The translations under genes and the position numbers were made by a program. Of a stretch of DNA of 64,000 nucleotides, positions 17,637 to 26,254 are shown piece by piece. The stretch is taken from NCBI RefSeq assembly GCF_004795055.1, contig NZ_SSBJ01000004.1:228256-292255 (forward strand), written 5' to 3'. The notes beneath the pieces were generated by a model. The model saw nothing but the letters and a program-made list of their open reading frames with translations, was not told the origin of the DNA and did no database searches. The stretch's first letter is position 1. Every line of letters begins with the position of its first letter. Origin of the DNA: Streptomyces sp. A1136 (lineage in GTDB: Bacteria; Actinomycetota; Actinomycetes; Streptomycetales; Streptomycetaceae).

Positions 17637-18824
17637 ATGAATCGAGACGCACTTGTGTGGTGCTTGGTTGCGGTGGCGGGGATAGCCGTCGCCGCGGTTG
17701 CGGCACTCGTCGCCCGCAACAGAGCGCTGGGGGCGAAAAAGCAGCAGATCGAGGCCGAACTGCGGCAGCAGTTAGTCGTGATGGACAGTCATCTGCACGC
17801 GTCACGCGCCGAGCTGCACAGGTTCCGCAGCGAGCAGGACGCCACGCTCCGCGAAGCCAAGGACGCGGCGGAGGAGAACACCAAGGCCGTCCTCAAGGCT
17901 GCCGCCAGCCTCCTGCAGAGCCTCGCGGCCGAGCAGACGACACTTCTGGACGGCATCCAGCGCAAGTACGGCGGGCACGCCGTCCTCAGCGACCTGTTGG
18001 ACGTCAACCACGCCAACGCCCAGATGGCGCGCAAGGCTCAGGGCATCGCCGTCATGTGCGGTGCGCCTCTCGGCCGTCGCAACAAGCCCGCCAGCGTCTA
18101 CGACGTGGTGCGCAGCGCCCAGGGCCAGATCCGCAACTTCCACCGGGTCGCGATCATGCAGCAGACCGGTCTCGCCCTGAAGGCGTCCGCGGTCGCGCCT
18201 GTCGCCCTCGCCGTGGCGGAGCTGCTCGACAACGCCGCAAGCTTCTCGCAGCACGACGCGCCCATCGAGGTGACGTTCCAGCGCGTCCAGAACAACCTGT
18301 GCATCGTCATCGACGACGCGGGTGTCAGCATGAACGACGAAGATCGGCAGCGGGCCACCGCGCTGCTCTCCGGAGAAGTCGCCCCCCGTCTGTCGCAGCT
18401 CGGGAGCCAGCCGAAGTTCGGTTTCCCGGTCGTCGGCCTGATCGCGCGTCAGCACGGTTTCAGGGTGGACGTCACCGGAGTCTCCCGGTACGGCGGCGTC
18501 AGGGCCGTCGTCCTCTTGCCCGAGGAGCTCTGGACCGTGGAAGAGATTCCGCCCGCGCAGGAGGCTCCCGTCAGCGACATCCGGCGTGTCCCCGAGAGCC
18601 GGCCCCAGACCGCGACGTCGCGCACGATTCACGGTCTTCCGAAGCGCGGCGCACGCCAGGCGCCCATCGTGAGCGTCCCCGATCCGGATACGCACTCGCC
18701 GGCGCCGCGGGCCACGGGGGAGACGGGCCGCCCCTCCCAGCGCGGTCTGGGGGCCTTCCAGCGCGGCACGCTCTCCGGTCGCAATCTTGACGCCAACTCG
18801 CTCGAAGGGCCCGAACACGCATGA
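17637..18824 (+). CDS. cvnA: CvnA, membrane-anchored histidine-kinase-like ATPase of a conservon
   Basis: First protein of a Streptomyces conservon, thought to anchor and sense for the complex. Residues 6-26 form one membrane helix (WCLVAVAGIAVAAVAALVA), followed by a coiled-coil-like region to about 110. A histidine-kinase-type ATPase domain follows, with N-box ELLDNAASFS and a G-box-like region around FGFPVVGLIARQHGF. A phospho-acceptor His domain is not evident, as usual for CvnA. The C-terminal 90 residues are Pro/Arg-rich and disordered. The ATG follows GAGAAAGG. The stop overlaps cvnB (ATGA). Confidence 0.9.
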   Translation: MNRDALVWCLVAVAGIAVAAVAALVARNRALGAKKQQIEAELRQQLVVMDSHLHASRAELHRFRSEQDATLREAKDAAEENTKAVLKAAASLLQSLAAEQTTLLDGIQRKYGGHAVLSDLLDVNHANAQMARKAQGIAVMCGAPLGRRNKPASVYDVVRSAQGQIRNFHRVAIMQQTGLALKASAVAPVALAVAELLDNAASFSQHDAPIEVTFQRVQNNLCIVIDDAGVSMNDEDRQRATALLSGEVAPRLSQLGSQPKFGFPVVGLIARQHGFRVDVTGVSRYGGVRAVVLLPEELWTVEEIPPAQEAPVSDIRRVPESRPQTATSRTIHGLPKRGARQAPIVSVPDPDTHSPAPRATGETGRPSQRGLGAFQRGTLSGRNLDANSLEGPEHA

Positions 18825-19663
18825 CCGCAGACCTGTCGTGGATGCTTGAGGACATCGTGCACAACGTGCCCCGGGCACGGCACGCCGTCCTGCTGTCCGC
18901 GGACGGCCTTCCTCGCGGCTCGACGGAAGGCTTGGCCGAGAAAGACGTGCGCACCATCTCCGCGGCCATGGCCGGGATGCAGTCGCTCAGCCGGGCGACG
19001 GCCCACTTCGCCGGTCCGGAGGAGGACCGGCAGTGGAACCAGACCGTCATCGAGTTCTCGCACGGCTGGATCTTCCTGATCGGGGCGGGGGAGGGCTCCT
19101 ACCTCGCCGCCGCAGCCGCGCCCGATGTGGACATGCAGCAGATCTCCTTCCGCATGCACCGTCTTGTCGCCCGGCTGGGCAACAACCTCACCTCGCCGCC
19201 GAGGGTGAACGCCGAGGACGGCAGAGACGCACGGGCGAGCGCCCCCCGCCGGCCGGGCACGGGGGACGCGGGATTCGTCCTCGGCGAGCTCGACCGGGTG
19301 GTGGCCGAGGTCGAGGGGGCCCGCCACGCGGTGCTGCTGGGTTCGGACGGCCTCCCTCGCGGGGCGACCAACGGGATGAGCCGCGACCTCGCGGACACCA
19401 TCTCGGCGGCCATGACGGGCATCCACGCCTACAGCCGGGTCACGTCCCAGTTCGCTGGGGTCGTCGAGGACGCGGAATGGCGGCAGACGGTCATCGAGTT
19501 CCAGCACGGCTGGATCTTCCTGATGGCGGCCGGCCCCGATGCCTTCCTGGCCGCTGCCGCCGAACACGACTGCGACATCGAGGAGTTCACCACGCGTCTG
19601 CACGGGGCGGTTCCCCGCCTGACGGCGGGGGCGACGTCGGGGAAGGGAACAGGCCATGCCTGA
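18821..19663 (+). CDS. cvnB: CvnB with two fused roadblock/LC7 domains
   Basis: CvnB proteins are roadblock/LC7 proteins that partner the CvnD GTPase. Usually they are single-domain, about 140 residues. Here 280 residues hold two copies: LSWMLEDIVHNVPRARHAVLLSADGLPRGS to about residue 120, and FVLGELDRVVAEVEGARHAVLLGSDGLPRGA to the end, joined by a short Arg/Pro linker. Shared stretches (QTVIEF.HGWIFLM/I) show internal duplication. Translational coupling to cvnA through ATGA. The fusion could supply a covalent roadblock dimer. Confidence 0.9.
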   Translation: MTADLSWMLEDIVHNVPRARHAVLLSADGLPRGSTEGLAEKDVRTISAAMAGMQSLSRATAHFAGPEEDRQWNQTVIEFSHGWIFLIGAGEGSYLAAAAAPDVDMQQISFRMHRLVARLGNNLTSPPRVNAEDGRDARASAPRRPGTGDAGFVLGELDRVVAEVEGARHAVLLGSDGLPRGATNGMSRDLADTISAAMTGIHAYSRVTSQFAGVVEDAEWRQTVIEFQHGWIFLMAAGPDAFLAAAAEHDCDIEEFTTRLHGAVPRLTAGATSGKGTGHA

Positions 19664-20048
19664 CGGGCCCACACCGGATGAAGATCTGGAACTGACATCT
19701 CCGTTAGTCCCCCTCTTCGTGATCACAAACGGACGGGCGCTGCCCCCGGATCACGAGTACGAGCACACGACGCTCGTTTCGGCGGCGGCGGAGAACGGAC
19801 AGGTCGCGGCGCGCACGCTGTCCCCGGAAGCGGGACAGGTCCTGGACCTGGTGGCAGACGGCTTCCTGTCAGTGGCCGAGGTGGCAGGGCACACGCACCT
19901 GCCCCTGGGCATCGTCCGCATCCTGCTGGCGCAGTTGGAGGACGACGGTCTCATCCTCACGCGGACACCGATACCGCGCGCCGAACGTGTCGACAGAGAA
20001 CTGGTCAGCGCTGTGCTTGAAGGCCTGAAGAATCGATTCGGAGCGTAA
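19656..20048 (+). CDS. cvnC: CvnC, DUF742 protein
   Basis: 130 residues matching the conservon DUF742 family: PLFVITNGRALPPDHEYEHTTLV at the start and a winged-helix-like core (SVAEVAGHTHLPLGIVRILLAQLEDDGLI). It overlaps the cvnB end by 8 bases and is preceded by GGGAAGGG. Its biochemical role is unknown; it is always between the roadblock and GTPase genes. Confidence 0.92.
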   Translation: MPDGPTPDEDLELTSPLVPLFVITNGRALPPDHEYEHTTLVSAAAENGQVAARTLSPEAGQVLDLVADGFLSVAEVAGHTHLPLGIVRILLAQLEDDGLILTRTPIPRAERVDRELVSAVLEGLKNRFGA

Positions 20049-20051
20049 CGC

Positions 20052-20612
20052 GTGTACCTGGATCCAGATGTCTCCCACGCGGTGAAGATCCTCATAGTGG
20101 GGCACTTCGGGGTCGGCAAGACCACCTGCATCGGCAGTCTCTCCGAGATCGAGCCACTACGGACCGAGGAGGAGATCACCGAGGCCAGCGTGGGCTTCGA
20201 TGATCTGTCGGGCACGCCCGACAAGAAGACCACCACCGTTGCCATGGACTTCGGCCGGCTCACCCTCAGCGACACCCTGGTGCTCTACCTCTTCGGAACG
20301 CCCGGCCAAGAGCGCTTCAAGGAGATGTGGGAGGAGCTCTCCCGCGGCGCTCTGGGGGCACTGGTCCTGGTCGACCCGGAACGACTGCACGAGTCCTTCC
20401 CCGTCCTGGACCTCGTCGAACGTTTCGGCCTGACGTACGCCATCGCCGTGAACCATTTCGAGGGCACCACGCGGTACCCGCTCGACGAGGTGCGCGAGGC
20501 CCTGAACCTCACCGCCGAGACACCTGTCGTGGAGTGCGACGTCCGGGACGAGAACTCCTCGGCGCAGGCCCTCATCCTCCTCGTGAAACACCTCATGTCC
20601 CAACTCGGCTAG
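20052..20612 (+). CDS. cvnD: CvnD, small Ras-like GTPase
   Basis: 186 residues. G1 is GHFGVGKTT (residues 17-25), the G3 region is GTPGQERF, and the base-recognition position reads VNHFEG in place of NKxD, as is common in MglA/CvnD-type GTPases. It should cycle GTP/GDP in complex with CvnB. GTG start with GGAG eight bases before it. Three bases separate it from cvnC. Confidence 0.92.
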   Translation: MYLDPDVSHAVKILIVGHFGVGKTTCIGSLSEIEPLRTEEEITEASVGFDDLSGTPDKKTTTVAMDFGRLTLSDTLVLYLFGTPGQERFKEMWEELSRGALGALVLVDPERLHESFPVLDLVERFGLTYAIAVNHFEGTTRYPLDEVREALNLTAETPVVECDVRDENSSAQALILLVKHLMSQLG

Positions 20613-20622
20613 GAGCGCAGGA

Positions 20623-22002
20623 ATGCAACAGCCACTCGACCCGCAGAAGATACCCCCCGGCTGCCCCGCGCACGGGAACGTCCAGATGTACGGCCCCTCC
20701 TTCGGAGCCGACCCCGACAGCCACTACGCACAGCTGCGTTCGTACGGTCCAAGTGCGCCCGTGGACATCGCCCCCGACGTCCAGGCCGAACTCGTCACCA
20801 GCTACGACGCCGCTCTGTACGTCCTGCAGAACCCCGCCTCCTTCGTGCGCGACTCCCGCCGCTGGAACGCCCTCAACGAAGGGCGCGTCCCGGCCGACAG
20901 CCCCGCACTGCCGATGTTGGGATACCGCCCCAACGCCCTCTTCAGCGATGGCGCGGCACACGCCCGTCTGCGTGCCGCCGTCACCGACAGCCTCGCCACC
21001 GTCAACGAGCACCAGCTCATCAGGCAGACACAACAGTCCGCCAACTACCTCATCAGCCAATTCAGTTCCGGCGTCCGCGGCCAGGCGGAGTTGATGGCCG
21101 AGTACGCCCAGCCGCTACCCCTGCTGGTCTTCAGCGAGCTGTTCGGCTGTCCGCCCGAGATCGGCGACCGCGTGATCGCCGGTATCAGCGGCATCTTCGA
21201 GGGAACGCCCGGGGCCGACGAGGTGCTCGGCGGGGCGCTCAACGAGCTGATTGCCCTCAAGCGGCGGCGCCCGACAGCCGACCTGACCACGCGTCTGATG
21301 GAGCACCCGGCCCAGCTGAGCGACGAGGAGGTGCTGCACCAACTGGTCACCCTGCTCTCCGGCGGGACGGCTCCCCTGACGGCGGCCATCGGCACCAGCA
21401 GCGCCCTGTACCTCGGAGAGGACTGGCAGGTCGGCCTCCCGGTCGAGGACGCGGTCTCGCAGACCCTGTGGAACTACGCGCCGATCGCCAACTACGCGGC
21501 CCACTACCCGACTCACGACATCGAGTTCGGCGACAGGCTGATCCGGGCCAACGACCCGGTCCTGATCTCGTTCGCCGCGGCCAACACCGACCCCAAGCTC
21601 ACCGAACACCGCGAACACCTGAGCGCCAAGGCGCACTTGGCGTTCGGAGCGGGCCCACACGCCTGCCCGGCCAAGGACCCCGCCTTCATGATCACCGTGA
21701 CTGCAGTCGAGGCACTGCTGAACCAGCTCCTCGACGTGGAGATGCGTGTCCCGTTCAAGGCGCTCACCTGGGCGCCGAGTCCGTGGAGCCGCACCCTGGT
21801 CACCCTCCCGATCCGTTTCACCCCGAGGGCCGTGACCGGAACGCCCGAGGCGACGGGATCGAACGTGGGCCAGACCCCCCGGCAACATACGGCCACCCCC
21901 ACGCCCCCCAGCACCGGACCCTCGCGCACGAACGCCGGTGTCGCGCCCCAGCCCAAGGGTGGCTTGTTCAGCCGCTTCCTGGCATGGACCAGGGGAGAGT
22001 GA
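20623..22002 (+). CDS. cvnE: Conservon cytochrome P450 lacking the ExxR motif (CYP157-like)
   Basis: The heme-ligand motif is intact (FGAGPHACPAKD, Cys348). The K-helix ExxR, normally invariant, is replaced by SQTLW (residues 279-283), so neither Glu nor Arg is present. The I-helix also lacks the usual acid-Thr pair (SGGTAPLTA). Lack of ExxR is a published trait of the CYP157 family, which occurs in conservons beside a second P450. Length is 459 residues, about 50 more than usual because of a Pro/Thr-rich C-terminal tail. It follows cvnD by 10 bases with an AGGAG site. Substrate and even monooxygenase activity are uncertain. Confidence 0.9.
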   Translation: MQQPLDPQKIPPGCPAHGNVQMYGPSFGADPDSHYAQLRSYGPSAPVDIAPDVQAELVTSYDAALYVLQNPASFVRDSRRWNALNEGRVPADSPALPMLGYRPNALFSDGAAHARLRAAVTDSLATVNEHQLIRQTQQSANYLISQFSSGVRGQAELMAEYAQPLPLLVFSELFGCPPEIGDRVIAGISGIFEGTPGADEVLGGALNELIALKRRRPTADLTTRLMEHPAQLSDEEVLHQLVTLLSGGTAPLTAAIGTSSALYLGEDWQVGLPVEDAVSQTLWNYAPIANYAAHYPTHDIEFGDRLIRANDPVLISFAAANTDPKLTEHREHLSAKAHLAFGAGPHACPAKDPAFMITVTAVEALLNQLLDVEMRVPFKALTWAPSPWSRTLVTLPIRFTPRAVTGTPEATGSNVGQTPRQHTATPTPPSTGPSRTNAGVAPQPKGGLFSRFLAWTRGE

Positions 22003-22026
22003 CGCAAGTGTGATTCTAGTAACCTC

Positions 22027-22038
22027 CTGAGTACTCAG
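22027..22038. promoter_or_regulatory. Perfect palindrome between the two P450 genes
   Basis: CTGAGTACTCAG is a perfect 12-base palindrome in an unusually AT-rich 104-base gap, the only sizeable gap in the conservon operon. It may be an operator or processing site for the second half of the operon. No promoter hexamers are convincing. Confidence 0.3.
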
Positions 22039-22106
22039 TGGTAGTGGATGCTGCAACGATCATGTGGGTATGCATGGCGGCTGGTTCTCAGAAAGGAGCC
22101 GCCATC

Positions 22107-23354
22107 ATGGTTTTCGCCACGACGCCGTCGTACGACCGCCGGGCGTCCGCCTCGCTCTTCTCCCGGCTGCGGACGGCCGCAGGTCAGGCCAATCCCTTCC
22201 CGATATACGCCGAACTCCTGGCACGCGGCGAGGTGGTGCCCGCGCCCTGGGGCGGCTCCGTCGTGACGGGCTTCGCCGCCTGCGACGGAATTCTGCGCAG
22301 CCGCCAATGGCTCGAGCCCGACAAGGAATGGCGAGAACGCCAGGGGCCCGGGACACGCTGGAACGCGCCCTCCTCACGCGAGATGAGCAACACGCTCGCC
22401 GCACTCAACCCGCCGGACCACACCAAGGTGCGACGGGCGGCGGGCACGTTCGACCGAGGCACCATGGAGCGCATCGGCCGGCAGGTGAACCGGACGGCGG
22501 ATCGGCTTCTCGACGCCTTCACGGAGCGAATACGCACCGGCGAGGCGGACATCTCGCAGCTCGTCTGCGAGGAACTGCCGGTTGCCACCATAGGTGACTG
22601 GCTCGGGCTGCCGCAGGCGGACTGGCCCAGGCTGCGGCAGCTGACCCACGATCAGGTCTTCACCCAGGAGCTGCTGCCCTCGGCCAGTCAACTGGCACTG
22701 TCCGACGCGGCCACGGCCGAACTCCGCACCTACTTCACCGACCTGGTGCGTGATCGGCGCTCGCACCCCGGTGACGACCCAATCACCCGGTGGATCCAGA
22801 CGTGGGACGCGATCGAGCCCGACCGGGACAAGGCCGACGAGGCGGTCTACTTCCTGGTGTTGTTCGTTCTGCTGGCCGCCCTGGAAACCACCGCGACCCT
22901 CCTCTCGACGATGACGCTCCGGCTCGTCGAGAGCCCGGAGCGGTGGGGGTTGATCGCCGACAACCCGGACCTCGTGCCCGGGTTCGTCGAGGAGACGCTG
23001 CGCTACGACCCGCCCACCCACGTGATCAGCAGGGTCGCCTCGCAGGACTGCGTGCTGGGGGGCATCGAGATCCGCCGCGACGACATGGTCCACCTCATGG
23101 TCGGAGCGGCGCACCGGGACCCGGCCAGACACGAGGACCCGGACCGCTTCGACCCCGGACGCACACCCGGCCACCTCGCGTTCAGCGGCGGCATCCACTA
23201 CTGCCTCGGCGCGCCACTGGCCCGCCTCGAAGCCCAGACCCTGCTGCGCCAACTGATCCGGCGCCTTCCCCGCCTCACCCTCGTACGCCCCCCGTCGATG
23301 GCGCCCCGTGTGGCGTTCCGGCGCCTGCTGAACCTGGACGTAGCGCTCGCATGA
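22107..23354 (+). CDS. Second cytochrome P450 of the conservon operon
   Basis: A 415-residue soluble bacterial P450. ExxR is present (ETLR, residues 296-299), heme motif FSGGIHYCLGAPLARLEA with Cys366, I-helix VLLAALETTATLL. This enzyme has the full catalytic set, in contrast to the preceding one. Redox partners are not encoded nearby. Start at the ATG after AAAGGAGCC; upstream Met codons lack a ribosome site. Overlaps the next gene (ATGA). Confidence 0.92.
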   Translation: MVFATTPSYDRRASASLFSRLRTAAGQANPFPIYAELLARGEVVPAPWGGSVVTGFAACDGILRSRQWLEPDKEWRERQGPGTRWNAPSSREMSNTLAALNPPDHTKVRRAAGTFDRGTMERIGRQVNRTADRLLDAFTERIRTGEADISQLVCEELPVATIGDWLGLPQADWPRLRQLTHDQVFTQELLPSASQLALSDAATAELRTYFTDLVRDRRSHPGDDPITRWIQTWDAIEPDRDKADEAVYFLVLFVLLAALETTATLLSTMTLRLVESPERWGLIADNPDLVPGFVEETLRYDPPTHVISRVASQDCVLGGIEIRRDDMVHLMVGAAHRDPARHEDPDRFDPGRTPGHLAFSGGIHYCLGAPLARLEAQTLLRQLIRRLPRLTLVRPPSMAPRVAFRRLLNLDVALA

Positions 23355-24136
23355 CCGAAACCACCCCCGCCCCCGTACACGCCCGGACCGCTCCGAAGAC
23401 GATAGACGTCGAGCAGGACGGCCCCGTACTGCATGTCAGCCTCAACCCCTGGGGGCAGGACGACACGTTGGACTCCGCAGCCCTAGACGACCTCACCGCC
23501 CTGCTCGACGACCTCCACGAGAGACCCGACGTCCGGATCCTGACGCTGTCGTCGCGGGGTACGGACTTCTGCCTGGGCGCCGACCGCAACGAGTACCAGG
23601 AGGCGCTGGCCGCCGATCCGTCCGGAGCAAGCCTGCGGCGCATCGCCGACAAGGCGCACCGCCTGTGCCAGGCCCTGGAGAACACCCACGCGGTCACCAT
23701 CGCCCGGCTGCACGGGCGGGTCGTCGGCGCCGGTCTCGCCCTCGCCTCCTTCTGCGATCTGCGCGCCGGGGCGGACGACAGCCGCTTCCGTATGCCGGAG
23801 GTAGGCATCGGACTCCCGCCGGCGTGGGGCGGGGCGATGGGACGCCTGGTCTCCGAGGTCGGCGCCTCCAGGATTCGCGAGCTCATGCTCACCTGCGACG
23901 TCTTCGACGCCGACACGGCCCACCGCATCGGCCTGCTCCACCGGACCGCCCCGCTCGACCGGCTGGACAAGGTGATCGATTCCTGGACCAGGCCTCTGGT
24001 CCGACGCTCGCCCGAGGCGCTCGTCCTGACCAAACGGATGCTGGCCGGCTACGCACGGGCGGACAGGACGGCAGACGTCTCCCTGCTCGACTCCCATCTC
24101 CTGGCGGCCACTCTCCACCAGCACGCCAGGGCCTGA
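23351..24136 (+). CDS. Enoyl-CoA hydratase/isomerase (crotonase) family protein
   Basis: 261 residues of the crotonase fold. The oxyanion-hole region reads GRVVGAGLALASFCDLRAGADDSRFRMPEVGIGLPP. The Glu usual in G-G-G-x-E-L is Ala here, while the second acidic position (PEV) is kept. So simple hydratase chemistry is doubtful; isomerase, dehydratase or a non-catalytic role is possible. ATGA overlap with the P450 shows it belongs to the conservon operon, which is an uncommon addition. After its stop no terminator was seen. Confidence 0.85.
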   Translation: MTETTPAPVHARTAPKTIDVEQDGPVLHVSLNPWGQDDTLDSAALDDLTALLDDLHERPDVRILTLSSRGTDFCLGADRNEYQEALAADPSGASLRRIADKAHRLCQALENTHAVTIARLHGRVVGAGLALASFCDLRAGADDSRFRMPEVGIGLPPAWGGAMGRLVSEVGASRIRELMLTCDVFDADTAHRIGLLHRTAPLDRLDKVIDSWTRPLVRRSPEALVLTKRMLAGYARADRTADVSLLDSHLLAATLHQHARA

Positions 24137-24264
24137 TCCTCCGAGGCCCCTTCGGGCACCCGGCGCACCGCCGATTCTCGGAAGCTGCCGGCAGAGGGCG
24201 TAACGGCGCTTCGCCCGGCGGAGCCGGGACCGGATCTGGTCCTGGCTGTGCCCGGTCGTCCCGG

Positions 24265-24405
24265 ACGAGCTTGACCTGATCGGTGACCGCGACGGTCTGC
24301 CGACCGCGCTCGCCATCTTGGGGCCCACCTGCCCGACACCCGGGCCTCGGAGCCGTTGGTACTCGGCTTCCCACCGACCCGCTCCGTTCGGCATGGGGAG
24401 CTGAC
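24265..24405 (+). pseudogene. Degenerate IS5-family transposase fragment
   Basis: Translation gives DELDLIGDRDGLPTALAI, then after a one-base shift GAHLPDTRASEPLVLGFPP and TRSVRHG. This mirrors the mid-part of Streptomyces IS5-type transposases (D-x-x-GLP-ALA-SGAN-HDS-AL-PLV-GIPP-RSRRG). Both ends are lost. An 8-base inverted repeat AGCGTCTC/GAGACGCT follows at 24421-24449. The rest of 24137-24817 holds no gene I can support. Confidence 0.45.
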
Positions 24406-24817
24406 CGGGAACCTGGCCAGAGCGTCTCGACCAACGCGGCTGAGACGCTCTCCCAGCGCTTTCCCGGCGCCGTCTCCTGCATACGACCTGTCCGAGGGGC
24501 GAGGCCAGTTGCACCGACGGCCGGCGCCGAGAACAGGAGAGGCGAAGCGGCGACCCGTTCCATACCTCTCATCCCGAGACCGAGGCAGTGGTGTGAGCCC
24601 GAAGGCGGGCTCACTCTGACTCCCGGCAGGTTGGTGCCCCACCGCAGGGGGCGGTACGCGTTCAGCCAGACCGAACCCCGCCACGACCGGACCGGCGTTG
24701 CGCGCGCGAGCAGAGCGGCCCGCACGAGCTCGCCGGGCTCTGACCCCATGTCTCCGGCCGGTGCCTCAGGTGTCCCGATCCGGCGCCGGCTCCGAATCTC
24801 CGGTCACTGTGAGCCGG

Positions 24818-26254
24818 TTATGCCTCGGGTCGCGTGCGGATGGAAGCAGACAGTGGACTGCAGTAGGCGCGCTCGGCGTCCGTCATCGGAGGTTTGCCGA
24901 GAGCGGGGCCGGCCGGCCCCTTGATGACCTCCCATACGGTGTCGGGTCGAAAGAGTCTGGTGGGTGGCTCGGCCAGCGACATCACATCGAAGAGGGCTTT
25001 CGTCGCCTTGGGACGGCTCATTGCGGTGCTGCTGAGGCGGTCGACGTATCGGTGGGTCAGACGACCGGCAAGGGAAGCGCGAGGGCCCGTGGCGCCTGGG
25101 AACCGGATGTCCTGGCCTGTGGTGATGTCCCAGGGTGCTTGGACGACTCGGCCGATCCGGCGCTGGACGGTGCTGCTGAAGTCTGGGTCTGCAAGGCCGT
25201 GGCGAAGCAGAGCGGTCCGCATAGCCAGGACCATTTGGGCAGCCATGGTCATGCCCTGACCGTATATCGGGTTGGTCGAGACGACGGCGTCGCCGAGCAC
25301 GACGATGCCTGCGGGCCACGGCTTCAACCGCTCGAAGTACCTGCGGTGATTACGGCAGTTCCGATAGAGGCGGACATCCGACAGCGGCTCTGCTCGCGCG
25401 ATCAGGTCAGCGACGAGCGGGTGGGCGGCGGACCGTGCGAACGACTCGAAGGCAGCCGTATCAGCACTGGGCTGGGCACCGAGGGTACCGGCCAGGGTCA
25501 CAAGCCAGCGACCGCCTTCCACCGGGACGAGCGTCGCGATGCGGCCGGGTTTACCCAGGCCCGGATCGGGCTGCAGGCTGATGACGGGATACTCTTCCGC
25601 ACCGTCGGGTGCTCGGAACCAACGGCTGGCATACACCAGACCGGGATCGACGATTGACTCGACAACAGCCGGCAAGCCGATTTCCTCAAGCCATCGAGCG
25701 GCGTGGCTCTTGCGACCTGTCGCGTCGACAACGAGGGTGGCGGAGACATCCTCCGTCTTCTTCGTTTCCAGATCACGTACCCGCACGCCCGTGATGCGCT
25801 TCGGGGTTCCTGTCAGTGCTTCCGCATAGACACGTGAGCGCACGGTGACCCCCTTGAGGAGGTGGCCACGGGCAGTGGCATCCAGGAAGTCTCGGGAGCA
25901 GACGATCTGATGCTGCATAGGGGCGCCGGTGCGTGGGACCCAGCCGTGAGGCGTGAGCGTAAGGAGACTGCCGGGCATGGGCACGTACCGCGCACCGGCT
26001 TGAATCAGCAACTGCTGCATCCCCGGAGCGATTTGCTCCATGGCTTCTTCTCCGCCTGACCAGAGCAGATGAGCGTGGTGGGCTTGAGGGAGTCCCGGCC
26101 GGGACATCGGCCCATCGGGCAGATCATCCCGGTCCATGATGATCACTTCGTCAGCGTGAGGCGCCAATGCGGCGGCAGCCAGCATCCCCGTCAGGCTCGT
26201 CCCCAGTATGACGACGCGGCGTGTTTCCCTTGCGTCAGACATCGAGAGATCCAT
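24818..26254 (-). CDS. FAD-dependent monooxygenase (squalene-epoxidase-like fold)
   Basis: 478 residues from the chosen ATG. The N-terminal Rossmann motif is RRVVILGTSLTGMLAAAALA, a variant of GxGxxG. The second FAD motif appears as GIVVLGDAVVSTNPIYGQGMTMA (GD plus P-x-x-GQG), typical of class A flavoprotein oxygenases. It probably oxidises a hydrophobic or polyketide-like substrate. Two ATGs are possible: 26254 follows GGAG ten bases upstream and overlaps the regulator gene by 20 bases, while 26242 has a weaker site. The overlap implies translation coupled to the upstream XRE-type regulator. Confidence 0.85.
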   Translation of the reverse strand: MDLSMSDARETRRVVILGTSLTGMLAAAALAPHADEVIIMDRDDLPDGPMSRPGLPQAHHAHLLWSGGEEAMEQIAPGMQQLLIQAGARYVPMPGSLLTLTPHGWVPRTGAPMQHQIVCSRDFLDATARGHLLKGVTVRSRVYAEALTGTPKRITGVRVRDLETKKTEDVSATLVVDATGRKSHAARWLEEIGLPAVVESIVDPGLVYASRWFRAPDGAEEYPVISLQPDPGLGKPGRIATLVPVEGGRWLVTLAGTLGAQPSADTAAFESFARSAAHPLVADLIARAEPLSDVRLYRNCRNHRRYFERLKPWPAGIVVLGDAVVSTNPIYGQGMTMAAQMVLAMRTALLRHGLADPDFSSTVQRRIGRVVQAPWDITTGQDIRFPGATGPRASLAGRLTHRYVDRLSSTAMSRPKATKALFDVMSLAEPPTRLFRPDTVWEVIKGPAGPALGKPPMTDAERAYCSPLSASIRTRPEA

